From Gordius sp. MW1 (Eukaryota > Nematomorpha > Gordioida > Gordea > Gordiidae), in the NCBI GenBank assembly GCA_964036665.1, contig OZ038532.1, forward strand, positions 20,053,037 through 20,117,036: DNA of 64,000 nt, in the 5' to 3' direction. Below, piece after piece: positions 1-10,292 of this stretch (within the stretch, counting starts at the first letter, position 1; every line of letters starts with the position of its first letter). Below the pieces are notes generated by a model, which worked only from the letters and a program-made list of their open reading frames with translations, ran no database searches and had not been told where the DNA came from. The position numbers and the translations under genes were made by a program.

Positions 1-553
1 AATACAAATTGGTGGGCACGTGGCTGTATTTCTTAAGTGTCAAAATTATATTAGATAAAAGGATCTTTTTGCGCAAATAACACTTTTTTCAAGTTATAAA
101 TAAGCGAGGGACAAAAGAGTCCTGTACATGTATAATGGTTAAAATATTCTAAAGTGAAAAATTGCACCTAGGAGAAAAATTAGCTAGATGGAAAAACATC
201 ATAGGTCTATCAATATTAGGTAATATTTTTTCCTATTAAAATATCCTAACAGAAATTAATTAATTGAGGTTAGATGCAAAAAAATTAAAAAAACCTTGGC
301 ATTTTTAAAAACCAAAATGAGGCCTCCACAATTTATATCTGTAATAGATGTGCACAGGTTGAACAAGGCTTGACTTCTACGCGGCAAGTTTTCGGGCTAA
401 CCTAGGGTAAAAAAAGTTATGAGTTTCATGGGGCACTTAGGGATTAGTTTTACCCCAGGTCCGAAGCACAAATAAATACTAGATTTTATATAAATCAGAC
501 TATAGGTAAAATATAAACTTAACACTATAAATCTTTTAAGCTTCAGCCCTACC
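1..553. other. Non-coding flank, nothing recognised
   Basis: AT-rich sequence left of the first LTR. I see no long reading frame, tRNA-like boxes or terminal repeats. The five bases ctacc at 549-553 are the left target duplication of the Gypsy element that follows. Confidence 0.5.
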
Positions 554-684
554 TGTAATATATTGTTAATCGTTCCTTTTGTATATATTTTTATGTTATA
601 TATGTTTTCCTGGTTCTGAATACATTACTATTGTCCGGTTGTTATAATTCCATATCGTAATCTCATATTTGAACAAATACTATA
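554..684 (+). repeat. 5' LTR of element A
   Basis: 131 bp, starting TGTAATATATTG and ending ACTATA. It matches 4429-4559 with about five differences and is preceded by the target duplication ctacc. Confidence 0.93.
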
Positions 685-685
685 A

Positions 686-1730
686 ATGGCGCGGTCGCTG
701 ATCAAAATAGAAGAATTCACAGATCAAGTGGACATAGAAGATTGGCTGTTAGTTTTGGAAAATGCCATGGAAATTAAAGAAGTCGCGCCGGAGAACAAGA
801 AGAAATATCTCATAACATTCATTGGCCTCCCTACCCTGAAAAAATTAAAGCTTAAGGTATATCCGAAACTTATTAATAATTGTAGTTTTGATGAATTAGT
901 AATTAATTTAAAATTATTATTTAAGAGTAAAAATTCTATTTTTTTTTCGAGACTAAGTTTTTTAAGATGTAGAAGAGGTACAGATTCAATTGAGGAGTAT
1001 GCTCAAAAACGTAAGGGGTTAATAACAAAATGCAATTATGATGATGAAGATGAAATCTTAAGGGATGGGTTCTTATTGAATTTAGACAATAGCAGAGTAG
1101 AAAATGAAATCAGGATCAGGTTTCCAGAAGGTAAAGATGGAGATGAAAAGCTAAAATTCAAAACTGTATATGAATTAGCTATAAGTTATGAAAGAGCAAG
1201 GGATGAAGTAGAGGATAAGGTCATACATAATGATATTAATAAAATTGTAAAAGGTCAAAATAATAACTATAGTGAGCTGATATGTTTTAATTGTAAGAAA
1301 CAAGGTCATATAGCTAGGTTTTGTCATTTAAATAAAAATAATTCTTATTATAAATTTAAGAATTTCAATAAGGAAATGAATGGGAATTATTTAAATAGAG
1401 GAAATGATAACAATTACATTAGATGTATTAAAACTTATAAAATCAATAGAGCTTTGGTTAGAGCAATTTTAAATGGGAAACCTTATAATTTTGAGTTTGA
1501 TACAGCTGCTCAGGCTACTGTAATAGATAAGCAGACTTGGATAGAGATAGGTCAGCCCGGGTTAACAGGATGTCCTAGCATATTAGGTTATGGAAATTAT
1601 AATATCAAAACTTTAGGTAGGTGTTTAGTTAAAGGGCAAATTAATGATAAATGTTTTGACATCTATGTGATAGTAGTCAATGAAGGTGATTTAATATTAG
1701 GGTTGCCTGAAATTTTTAAAATTTGGATTT
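686..1730 (+). pseudogene. Element A gag and protease region
   Basis: Reads as a Gypsy gag protein followed by protease. The start ATGGCGCGG lies right behind the LTR. A capsid-like helical N-terminal part is followed by the zinc knuckle CFNCKKQGHIARFC (CX2CX4HX4C) and then by an aspartic protease segment with the active-site triplet DTA in FDTAAQATVI. In this family gag packages the RNA and the protease matures the polyprotein. Part of a fossil element; described as a part only. Confidence 0.85.
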
Positions 1731-1774
1731 GAACTGCCAAAAAATATTTATATTCGACAAATTAAGTTAGAAAA

Positions 1775-3430
1775 TTGATTGATCAATTTCCCAAAGTATT
1801 TTCAGAGAAATTGGGCGTAGTAAACAATTTTTTGGTAGATTTACATTTAAAAACCCCTTATAGGCCTATAAGTTTGCCCCCGCGTAGGGTACCTTTTCCA
1901 ATGAGGGAGGCCATTGAAAAAGAGATTAAAAGATTATTGGAAGAAGATGTAATCGAAAAGGTTGATTCAAACACTGCAATTCAATGGTGCACACCTACCG
2001 TAAACCGTTATAAGAAAGATAAATCAATCAGGATATGTGGAGACTTCAAAGTCACATTAAATGATTATTTGTACGATGTTGGGGATACGTTGCCTACTTT
2101 TGAAGATGTTACAGCAAAACTGATTGGAGGCAATAAATTTACCGTCATCGATTTAAAAGACGCATTCTTGCAGTTGAAAATGTCTGAACGGAGTGCAAGG
2201 TTACTTACAATTGCAACACACTTAGGATTATATCGTTATCGCAGACTACCATTTGGAATCAAGGTTGCCCCTTTAATATTTCAGAGGTATATAAGCAACC
2301 TTTTATATGGAATTCCCAACACGGCAGTGTTTATAGATGACATTATAATAACGGGAATAAATGACGAACAACATGTGTCAAATATTAAAGAAGCATTAAA
2401 ACGTTTTGAAGAAGTAGGGATAACTACAACCCCGAGTAAAACAAAGTTCCTTCAAGATTCCGTTGTCTACTTAGGTCATAAAATTAGTTCTAACGGCATT
2501 CAACCTACGGAAGAGAAAATTTTGGCCTTAAGGGACTGCAAAAGACCAACAAACAAGTCTGAACTCAAAGGATTTTTAGGGTTATTGAATTATGTAGGAA
2601 GATTTATACCGATGCTTCAACCACAATGCGTCACATTACACAACCTTCTAAAAAAGGACTCTAAATGGGAATGGGGAATAGAGGAAGAAAAATGTTTTGA
2701 TAAATTAAAGACTCTAATATCAAAAGAAGATAGTGTGGTTCCTTATTCATTAAATAAACCAATAGTTTTATACACATGTGAAACAAAACTGGGGGCAGTA
2801 CTTATGCACGTGGAGCCTGATGGGAAAGAAAAGCCTATAGCGTATGCATCAAGAGTTTTAACCCCGGCAGAAAAAGAATATTCCACTATTGATAAAGAAG
2901 CTTTAGGTATCATATATGCTGTTAATAAATTTTATCAATACTTATATGGGAGAACATTCGTATTGAGAACAGATCACCGACCTTTACAATATATTTTTGG
3001 TCGCCAGGGACATCATCACAATTGCAACTTGCGATTACAAAGATGGAGTACAAAATTAATGGCATACGATTTTAAAGTTGAGTATATATCTGGTGATAGG
3101 AACCAAATAGCAGATTCATTATCGCGGTTACCTACCCTTGTAGATGTTAGTGAAGACATTCACATACACATGATTGAAGATTTAGAATTTGATAGGAAGA
3201 CGTTGGTGGAAGGAACAAGGAGGGATGCAAGATTAAATTCTGTTATTGATATGATCCGTTGCAATTGGAGCAAACCTGCCAACGATGCAACTATTCGTAA
3301 GTTATTTTACCCAAAGAAAAATGAATTATCCGTTGAAAATAATTTACTTTACTGGCAAAATCGGTTAGTGGTTCCAGAAAATTTAAAGCAAGCTGTGCTC
3401 GAGAATCTGCACACCGGACATCCGGGGATA
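1775..3430 (+). pseudogene. Element A reverse transcriptase and RNase H region
   Basis: Shows the Gypsy reverse transcriptase order: PFGIKVAP, then the catalytic FIDD box (the YxDD position), then LGHKISS and FLGLLNYVGRF. RNase H follows, with ASRVLTPAEKEYSTIDKEAL and the TDHRPLQYIF motif. These domains make cDNA from element RNA and remove the RNA strand. The segment runs into the zinc-binding start of integrase. Part of a fossil element. Confidence 0.88.
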
Positions 3431-4400
3431 TAAGGCATGATTGACCTAGCAAAATTTTATTGTTGGTGGCCAAATATTAACGATGACATTGAAAACTTTG
3501 TTCACAGGTGTCAAAGCTGCCAACAAACTCGACCGAATATGGCCGAATCTCCCTTATATTTATAGCCTAATACGGAGGAGCCAATGGACCGTGTACATAT
3601 CGATTTGGCTGGTCCGGTTAACCACAAATATTGGCTAGTATTAGTAGATGCGTATTCGAAATGGCCAGAAGTAAGGATTTTAAATTCGCTACATTCAGAT
3701 GGAATTATCAAGGCGTTGCGGGAATGGTTTGCACGGTTAGGAGTGCCTAGGGTCATAGTCACGGACAATGGGGGTCAATTTACGGGACAAGAATTCCCAA
3801 TTTTCATAAGAGCAAACGGAATTAAACACGTTCGGACATCCCCATATCACCCAAAATCTAATGGCTTATGTGAAAGATTTATTAAGACTTTGAAAATGCG
3901 GTTTTACTCTACTTTTAAGACAAATCGAGATGAAGAAAAGTCGATTGCTCAAGTCTTGATGGCTTATAGACTGACTCCCCATAATATTACCAGCGTGTCT
4001 CCTAGTGAACTAATGTTCAAAAGAAGAATAAGGTCCTCCTTGGACCAGCTACGTCGATCAGGTAGAGAGATAACAATAGATAATATGTGGAAGCAGAAAT
4101 ATTATCACGATAGGAAGGCTTTTTACCGTACCTTTGAAAAGGAGATAAAGTATGGGTAAAAAATGAAATGGAAAAGGGTTGGCACGCTGGAGTGGTGAAT
4201 CACAAAAAGAATGATTGGTCCTACGATGTCTGAGCCGAAGGGCGAGTAAAGCGGAAGCATGCAGACCAGTTAAGAAGAGCATTGGGGAATGTAACGAACT
4301 GGATAGGGGGTGATGACGAGAGTGAAGGACGAGAACAAGTAACCACGGCAATTAGTCCACGACCGCAGCGACGACGCCAACCTCCAAGAAGATACGATGA
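3431..4400 (+). pseudogene. Element A integrase region
   Basis: Integrase parts are visible: the CX2C half of the N-terminal zinc site (CQSCQQ), the core with DLAGP, VTDNGGQF and SPYHPKSNGLCERF (the D,D35E catalytic layout), and a basic proline- and arginine-rich tail. Integrase joins element cDNA to host DNA. The tail ends just before the purine tract and 3' LTR. Part of a fossil element. Confidence 0.8.
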
Positions 4401-4428
4401 AGAATATTATTAACTTAGGGGGGACTAT

Positions 4429-4559
4429 TGTAATATATTGTTAAGCGTTCCTTGTGTATATATTTTTATGTTACATATGTTTTCCTGGTTCTGAATATAT
4501 TACTATTGTCCGGTTGTTATAATTCCATATCGTAATCTCATATTTGAATAAATACTATA
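4429..4559 (+). repeat. 3' LTR of element A
   Basis: 131 bp, paired with 554-684. It follows a purine tract (cttaggggggact) and is followed by ctacc, matching the left flank. Confidence 0.93.
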
Positions 4560-4564
4560 CTACC

Positions 4565-5443
4565 CACCTGTGCAAATTCATTTCTTGATTAAAATTGTAA
4601 TTTTATTTTTTTACTGATAAAATATCATGCATAGTAGCTAGTAAAAATTGAAACAAGAAAATGAGTCAAAAATTAACAAAATGATTTTAAAGGGATACAA
4701 ATTAGTTATGGGATTATATTTTTAAATGCAAAATCTTAGAAAAATTTGTATTAAAAAACGGCCCTAAAATCAGGAACGGCTCAAAAGGATTTTGCATGGC
4801 CCTATATTTATTGTACAAATAGTTTGGCTCAAGATTAAATTTTAAGCAGAATTACGATTAAGAATAGGTTCTATATATAAACTTATGTATTCCTTATGAT
4901 GTTAAAACCTGCTAGCTGTATCATTGACAAGTTGAACTTTTTTAATATGATAAACTTAAAGGGAATTGTAGATTCAGAAAAAGCTAATCATTATTATCCA
5001 ACACCTCATTTACCTAATCTTCTATATCTATATAATTGTTAATCTAAAAAATATATTTCCAAAGGTTTTCGACCAATGTTTTACAATTTTGACACGACGC
5101 TGCATTACCTATACGAGAGTTTCAGCAGACAGGTAAAAATACGTCTTATTTAAAAAAGTGCATATTTGCAAATAAAGTCTTGGTTTGGATGGATTATTAA
5201 AAATGCCTATATCATTTAAAAAAGGATTAAATAGTAATATAAAAGATTTAGTTCCTCACTGTACTTTTTAGGCATTAATGCAATATACTCCCTGTGTTTG
5301 CAATTCAAGTTCATTTATAAAACATCTATGGAAATAAAGAATGATCCAAGGCAACGCTTGTGCGGGTAGAGCTAGTCTTCTTTAGAGAAACAGACATACA
5401 CCAAGTAATGTGTTTTTATATTTCAACACAAAACATCTATCTA
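4565..5443. other. Intergenic, nothing recognised
   Basis: AT-rich sequence between element A and the 3' end of MRPL40. No supported gene, repeat ends or RNA gene seen. Confidence 0.5.
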
Positions 5444-5449
5444 TTTATT
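5444..5449 (-). promoter_or_regulatory. Candidate polyadenylation signal of MRPL40
   Basis: AATAAA on the minus strand, 48 bases past the MRPL40 stop codon (5497-5499). The distance suits a short 3' UTR. In an AT-rich genome this hexamer is common, so this is likely, not proven. Confidence 0.5.
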
Positions 5450-5496
5450 CATTGCAATCCGGCTAAATAATAATTCAATATTAACATACGAGTATG

Positions 5497-5613
5497 TCAT
5501 CTAATATATGTTTTCGTAACATCCACAAATTCCCCATCGGGCGAATCGTAATTTTGAATGGGTGGGGTACAGACTGGCCCATCTTTGCTCAGTGGAATTA
5601 AGGATTCGTCCAG
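5497..5613 (-). CDS. MRPL40: MRPL40 last exon (C-terminus)
   Basis: Exon of 117 nt: 38 codons plus stop. Its translation contains DGPVCTPPIQNYDSPDG and ends DVTKTYIR. This parallels the C-terminus of vertebrate mL40, recalled as EGPHYTPPIPNYQPPEG followed by YNDITKVY. The acceptor is TTGCTTTAG just before the Leu codon at 5613. The incoming phase (0) agrees with the donor of the exon at 6445-6643. Splice sites are predicted from sequence only. Confidence 0.9.
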   Translation of the reverse strand: MDESLIPLSKDGPVCTPPIQNYDSPDGEFVDVTKTYIR

Positions 5614-6444
5614 CTAAAGCAATGAAAAATATTGCAATAAATTAAACTCAAAATTCAACGATGACAAAATTCATATAAAATTAGAATGGAAATAGATGGG
5701 CATACTTGTATAAACGTTTTATAAAACCAATAACTTTATAAAAGGTTTTTGAAAAAGCGTCTAAAAATTACAATTTACGAATCGAATTTATTTTTAATTT
5801 TAATATAAATCTAGCTTATTAATTGGAAATTGCCAATGACTTTGGGGTTGAAATATAATATAACTAAAAATTATCAAGTGGCTAATAAAAATCGTTTGGT
5901 TATTAAAAGCAAAACATTTTTAAATATCTAGTATTGCACTCTGAAATTCATATGTGTGCGGTAATATACACGTTATATATATAATTTAAAAAAAAAAGTT
6001 GTTTTATAGGTCCCAAGTAATAGTTTTACTCTAAAAGTGACCACCTACCAATTTTAAATTCCAAGAAAATTTTGCTACATTATATAATATTAAAACATAA
6101 AAAATATAATCTAATAATTCCAGGGGGAAAAATTTACCCATTTTATAAATTTAATTTAGAAAATTTAATATGGCATTCAGTATGCTTTTTAGATTATGTA
6201 TGAGACCCACAAAGTGTTAAAGTAGGTGTATGCCCAAACACACAAAAAAACTTTAAATAAGTTTAAATAAAGTTGACAAGTGATATAGCAAGCCCTGATA
6301 TTAGAGTCTGAGCAAGCAAATAAACAAAATAAGCCAGAAATGCAACTTACATAAAATGTTTTTTACTAGTATTCACGTTTAGAAATATATTAAAAATGAA
6401 TCCATTTATACATTAATTTTTAACGAATTAATGCTAAGAATTAC
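5614..6444 (-). other. MRPL40 intron
   Basis: AT-rich intron of about 830 bp between the last two MRPL40 exons, with GTAATT at the donor and TTTAG at the acceptor. No inserted element recognised. Confidence 0.75.
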
Positions 6445-6643
6445 TTTGATTGCTTCTTGATATAAAGGAAGTGACACTTTCTTTAATTCTTCCAGAGCTC
6501 TCTTTTGAGATTTAATGAGTTTTAAAGTTGCCCGTGCAAAATCTTTATTTTGAGCAACTTTATATCTTGCCCATTCTTTGTAGGCTAAAGCTTGTTCGTT
6601 TAATTCATCTTGTGACAAGTTTACGACAGGTCTTTTCCGGGCT
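6445..6643 (-). CDS. MRPL40: MRPL40 internal exon (mitochondrial ribosomal protein mL40)
   Basis: MRPL40 (mL40) is a structural protein of the large mitochondrial ribosomal subunit, made in the cytosol and imported into the matrix. This 199-nt exon encodes a helical, charged segment: ARKRPVVNLSQDELNEQALA, then YKEWARYKVAQNKDFARAT and QKRALEELKK. It lines up with the vertebrate stretch [20 protein letters not shown] and [20 protein letters not shown] (recalled, not searched). Splice sites fit: acceptor TTGTATAG before 6643 and donor AAA|GTAATT after 6445. The first two bases of a Glu codon come from the upstream exon and the third from this one, giving LRELEARKRP across the junction. A MITE-like sequence begins only about 20 bases upstream of the acceptor. 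Three exons in one order and consistent phase make the call strong. Confidence 0.93.
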
Positions 6644-8360
6644 CTATACAAATAAGTAATAATCAGTAGCGTAGGGAAAGGGAGGGGGGTTTTCGGGTTA
6701 GAACCCCCCCCCCCCATTGACAAAAAAAAATTGAATCTTTTTAAAATTATACGGAAAAATGTTAATAGGAGTCTTGTGTGTGTTGCGCATATAGAAATTT
6801 ATCTTAAATTTGATATTTAATTTAAAATAAAATCTACTATTTCTAACACTACTTATACACTGTCCCGAGTGCGTGTTTTATAAAAAGAAGAAATACTTTT
6901 TAATTATTTCTCTAAAAAACTATCTTAACCTCTAAATTAAACGAGGAAGATGCTGATACAAGCCAAATTTTAGTTATAAAGGTAATTAATAATTTTATTT
7001 TTTTAAGTATTTAACAATGTTATTTAAACTTACATTGGTTCCTTGTTTATAGAAATTGCGGGTTTATTACTAGGGAAGGATATTATAATAAAATACAAAT
7101 AATTAACTCTCAATGTAAATGATACTTTTACTAAGCGTTTTGCACATTTCATTCATGCATGCTTCATTTTTAAACATGCTTCAAAACTAATTTCTTTAGA
7201 AATTGTGCGTGCTAATTCCACAGTAGAAATTGATGTGAAAATTCAACTTAAAATTAATATCCTTTAGGATTTAGTAAATTCATTTTTTAAGTTCAATTTT
7301 TAATGATCATGATAGCTAACTTTATTATAGCAAATACAGTTGGCACCGCCAAAACCGGGCATGAATAAGCTTTTTGTTAAAAATTGCCGGCCGGGCTTGG
7401 ACGAGCATTATGGTAATAAAACGAGCTCGGCGGTCCTTGGGCAGGACAATTATTGGTACTCGTGGGTAATTTAAGCCTAAAAGGCCCATGCAAGCGTTTA
7501 GTTCAAACAATGGCCCTAATTAGTGCAAACAGAAAAATTAGAAAGAGCGCTTTGCGATTTGTGTCTCTGAAGATACTATTAATGCATTTTTCACCAAAAA
7601 CCCATCGTAGATATTAAATTTTTTAATAAATTTTTGGTTAATCGAAATTCTTTGACACAAAATTTACCCCTCCCCCCTACTTAGATAGCCCTTCCTCCGT
7701 CACTACTGTATATAAGCTAAGCCTAATAATTTTTTGTTCCATAGTTTAGATGTAAAAAAAATTTGGAAAGCCCCCCCCATGAGGCAATCCTGGCTATGCA
7801 TATGGTAATAATAGATGTTTAATGCAAAGCATACTTATTCCCAAAAGCATAAAATTAAATATATGAGAAATCATTAAATGTAGAAAAAATATCCCCTTAC
7901 ACATATTAATAAAATATTAAAATCAGCAGTCCTTTTAAACTAATAAATACAAATACATATAAAAGGTTTCATTAAGGGTCCCCATAAGTGTAGCCGTGGG
8001 GGGGGGGGGGCGGGGACGGGCGGCTGCCCTCCTCTAAAAATGTAAATTTATGACTAAAATTTCAAAAAATGATGGTTTTGCCCCTAATTATTATTGCCCC
8101 CCTCTAATTCAAATCCTGGCTAAGCCCATGGAGGTCCCTCTTTTTTAAAATTAATTCCAGTAAAAACAGAAGTTTTTAGTCACCACAAATACTTTTTTTA
8201 ATAGTTCAGATGTTTGTGTAATACAAAAAAAAATTAATGAAACCCAAATATAATAAAGGCAGAGCTTTGTTATTAAAATTATATCTAATTGAACGTTAAT
8301 ATTAGATACATATTTTTTTATGAATTAATTTTATCAATTTTAATGAATTATTGACTTTAC
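6644..8360 (-). other. MRPL40 intron with MITE insertions
   Basis: Intron of about 1.7 kb. It holds a sequence beginning cagtagcgtaggg near 6665 and ending tccgtcactactg near 7709, with G-rich and C-rich inner edges; this may be one inserted element with short inverted ends. It also holds a hAT-type MITE at 7983-8130. The remainder is AT-rich with no supported gene. Confidence 0.7.
7983..8130. mobile_element. hAT-type MITE of the GGGCGTAGCC family, copy 1
   Basis: 148 bp with diverged inverted ends CATAAGTGTAGCC and GGCTAAGCCCATG and an inner run of Gs and Cs. Flanks agggtccc and gaggtccc match at 6 of 8 positions, an aged 8-bp target duplication. Lies in an MRPL40 intron. Confidence 0.7.
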
Positions 8361-8531
8361 TCTAATTCACGTAAAAACTGTGGTTCAGGTTCGCATTCAA
8401 TCAACGGTTTTAAAATCCTACCACGTTTTTCTAATGTTTTAATTGCTTTCTCTAATCGTTTTTTCTTTCTATCCTCTCGTGTTTTAAGAATTGCAGGATC
8501 AAGACGCTTTTTCTTTTTTAATGGTTCAGCA
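8361..8531 (-). CDS. MRPL40: MRPL40 upstream exon
   Basis: 171-nt exon encoding a lysine-rich segment: AEPLKKKKRLDPAILKTRED, then RKKKRLEKAIKTLEKRGRIL and QFLREL. It parallels the vertebrate AEPLRKKKKVDP and RKIRKLEKATQELIP stretch (recalled). The basic helical part fits rRNA contact. The acceptor is TTTATTAG before 8531 and the donor GA|GTAAAG after 8361. The reading frame stays open for some 90 bases upstream of the acceptor, so a longer exon is possible, but that part does not look like a mitochondrial presequence. The exon with the start codon and presequence was not found and must lie further upstream on this strand. Confidence 0.9.
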
Positions 8532-9469
8532 CTAATAAATATGATATGTACATAAATAGTATTTACTGATTGATCTCTGAGAATTTGAATGGATTTGGTA
8601 CACCTATATGTATTTTAGCATATGAGTTAATCTTGGTTGATACTCTATCAAATAAGTAAACAAAAATATTTAGCTAAGTACTGTAGTATGGCATTTAATA
8701 AATTTTTCATTTTAAAGAACATCTGGTGCCATGCAACTCGTCACTTATTTAATAAATCGGATGCATAGGCTTAGGAAGAAATTAATCAGTGGCATAGCGC
8801 GGGGGATAGGACCCCCCTAGAGCAAAATTCGCTTTTTCGGCCCTCCAAAGGTAATAATCGTGACCTCTTTGACTCCTTCCAAGCAATTATTTATTATATC
8901 TTGATCTAACAAATAATAATTTTATTTGTTAATATGTAAACATTATAATAGAAGTAAGTGACTTGTTTATATTATGTTTCCGCTTTGTTGATTATTTACA
9001 GGCAATCAAAAAGGCGGAAATTGAAATTAAGCTATTTTTAAAAGCTTTAAACCACAGCTACCAATAAGTATGATATTAGGATTGGGGCAATACCAAATTG
9101 TTATAACCATTAAAAAAATTAATATTTTTTGTCATATACCCGTTCTGTTTTGGATATTAATTAGTTTGTAATTTACTATACCTATAAAATTTTATGTAGC
9201 CTTAATATAATCTTTTTCATTACATAATTTCGTTATTATTAAGCTCATTTTTCATTACAAATAAAATTTATTTTAAAGCGATTTCGCTTAGAGACCTGCA
9301 CAACCTGCAAGATTTTGCTTTAAAGTAAAAACTGGCCGGGGCGTGCTGTAATATAACTTAGCAGGCTGGGGTATTGCATAGATAAGTAAGGTTCGCTTAG
9401 CTCTTTACTAAATTCCATAGATTTTTTTGTGTATAAATATAAACAAAGGTGTGCTTTTTTAGTTTTATA
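8532..9469. other. Non-coding; fragments of repeat ends
   Basis: AT-rich. Near 8788 is a short G-rich segment (cagtggcatagcg) resembling ends of the repeats described elsewhere. Near 9293 is tagagacctgcac, matching the ends of the hAT-type elements at 13231 and 59133. The first MRPL40 exon may be here but is not visible. Confidence 0.45.
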
Positions 9470-9880
9470 TCTAATATATAAAATTCTCGTGTCTAGATGT
9501 GTATAGTGAAACTTCTCCGAATTGGCTTGACCGATTTTTATGAGAATTTCTGTGCATATTTGTTAGATCTGAGAATGGGTCACACACTGTTTTTTAAATC
9601 CCTAAGTAATAAGACGGTCCATTTTGTTTTATACGTTTTTATTAAAATGTCAATCATACACAATTTCATGACTACAAGGATACTGTAAAATGTGACGATG
9701 TAAATCATATATAAAAAGGCTAGACGAGAACGGTTAAAGAATTTTTTCTGGATTCGCTGCTTAAAAAACTTAGCCATAAGCATGCTGCATTTAAGGGCTA
9801 GATTTCTATTTTTACTGGCTTGTTTGTTACGCTTGTAGCTAGGTATTTTTAAGGGGTCATGTAACATCCTATGTTTACAG
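9470..9880 (+). mobile_element. Helitron-like element, 5' end
   Basis: Begins TCTAATATATAAAATTCTC after an A, the classic 5' terminus of arthropod-type Helitrons. It is followed by the usual cttgaccgatttttatgag stretch. No helicase or Rep coding is present, so it is non-autonomous. The 3' hairpin and CTRR end were not identified; the right limit is a guess. Confidence 0.5.
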
Positions 9881-10065
9881 AAATTATCGTATTTATTCGT
9901 TTTAACAATCGTATAATTCTACAATTATCAAAATATTATTATACTTGATATTCACTAAATTATTTTACATAGCCTTAATAAAGTGGTTTTTTACATATTG
10001 TCATTATTATTTTATAATTCGTTTTTTTTCATTTACATTAAAAATTATTTTTGGGCTGAGGATTG

Positions 10066-10292
10066 CGGTATCATTTCAAAATGTCACAGTCCAAAATGCA
10101 ACTAAGCCACATCGTGAGATTCACAATTACTCATTGCGCAAGCGCATAATTTCCATTGGGTAGTGTTTTAGGTCAGCGTTTTAGGTTAGGGTTTGGGTTA
10201 GGTTTAGATGCACATCAAATTCCCTCTCCATTTGAGATTTAATTTTTCGTGATATTCGTGTGACATTTTGGACTGTGACATTTTGAACCCAA
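10066..10292 (-). mobile_element. 227-bp deletion derivative of the 3.17-kb inverted-repeat element
   Basis: Both ends match those of the element at 14621-17787, in the opposite orientation: CGGTATCATTTCAAAATG on the left and the complement of TTGGGTTCAAAATG on the right. Just inside, the left end matches the big element's right interior (cattgcgcaagcgcataatt). The right end matches its left interior (agtgttttaggtcagcg and a telomere-like ttagggtt stretch). So this is the big element with its middle removed. It has no coding capacity. Confidence 0.85.

Larger units (their letters stand above)
554..4559 (+). mobile_element. Gypsy (Ty3) LTR retrotransposon, element A
   Basis: An LTR retrotransposon about 4.0 kb long, bounded by 131-bp direct LTRs and flanked on both sides by ctacc (549-553 and 4560-4564), a 5-bp target duplication. 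Parts in order: gag with a CCHC zinc knuckle, protease, reverse transcriptase, RNase H, integrase, a purine tract just before the 3' LTR. The order RT, RNase H, integrase is that of Ty3/Gypsy; the integrase resembles the Mag-like group, which is an inference. The primer site TGGCGCGG begins two bases after the 5' LTR and overlaps the start of gag. The two LTRs differ at about five positions by eye, so the insertion is fairly young. The coding part is broken, with a few breaks (about two to four). The host element at 17.9-32.6 kb (B) is an older member of the same family. Confidence 0.93.

Noticed and set aside
6665-7709. Single 1.04-kb transposon in the MRPL40 intron
   Set aside because: Short inverted ends (cagtag and ctactg) with G and C runs are suggestive, but no target duplication was found; noted only in the intron entry.
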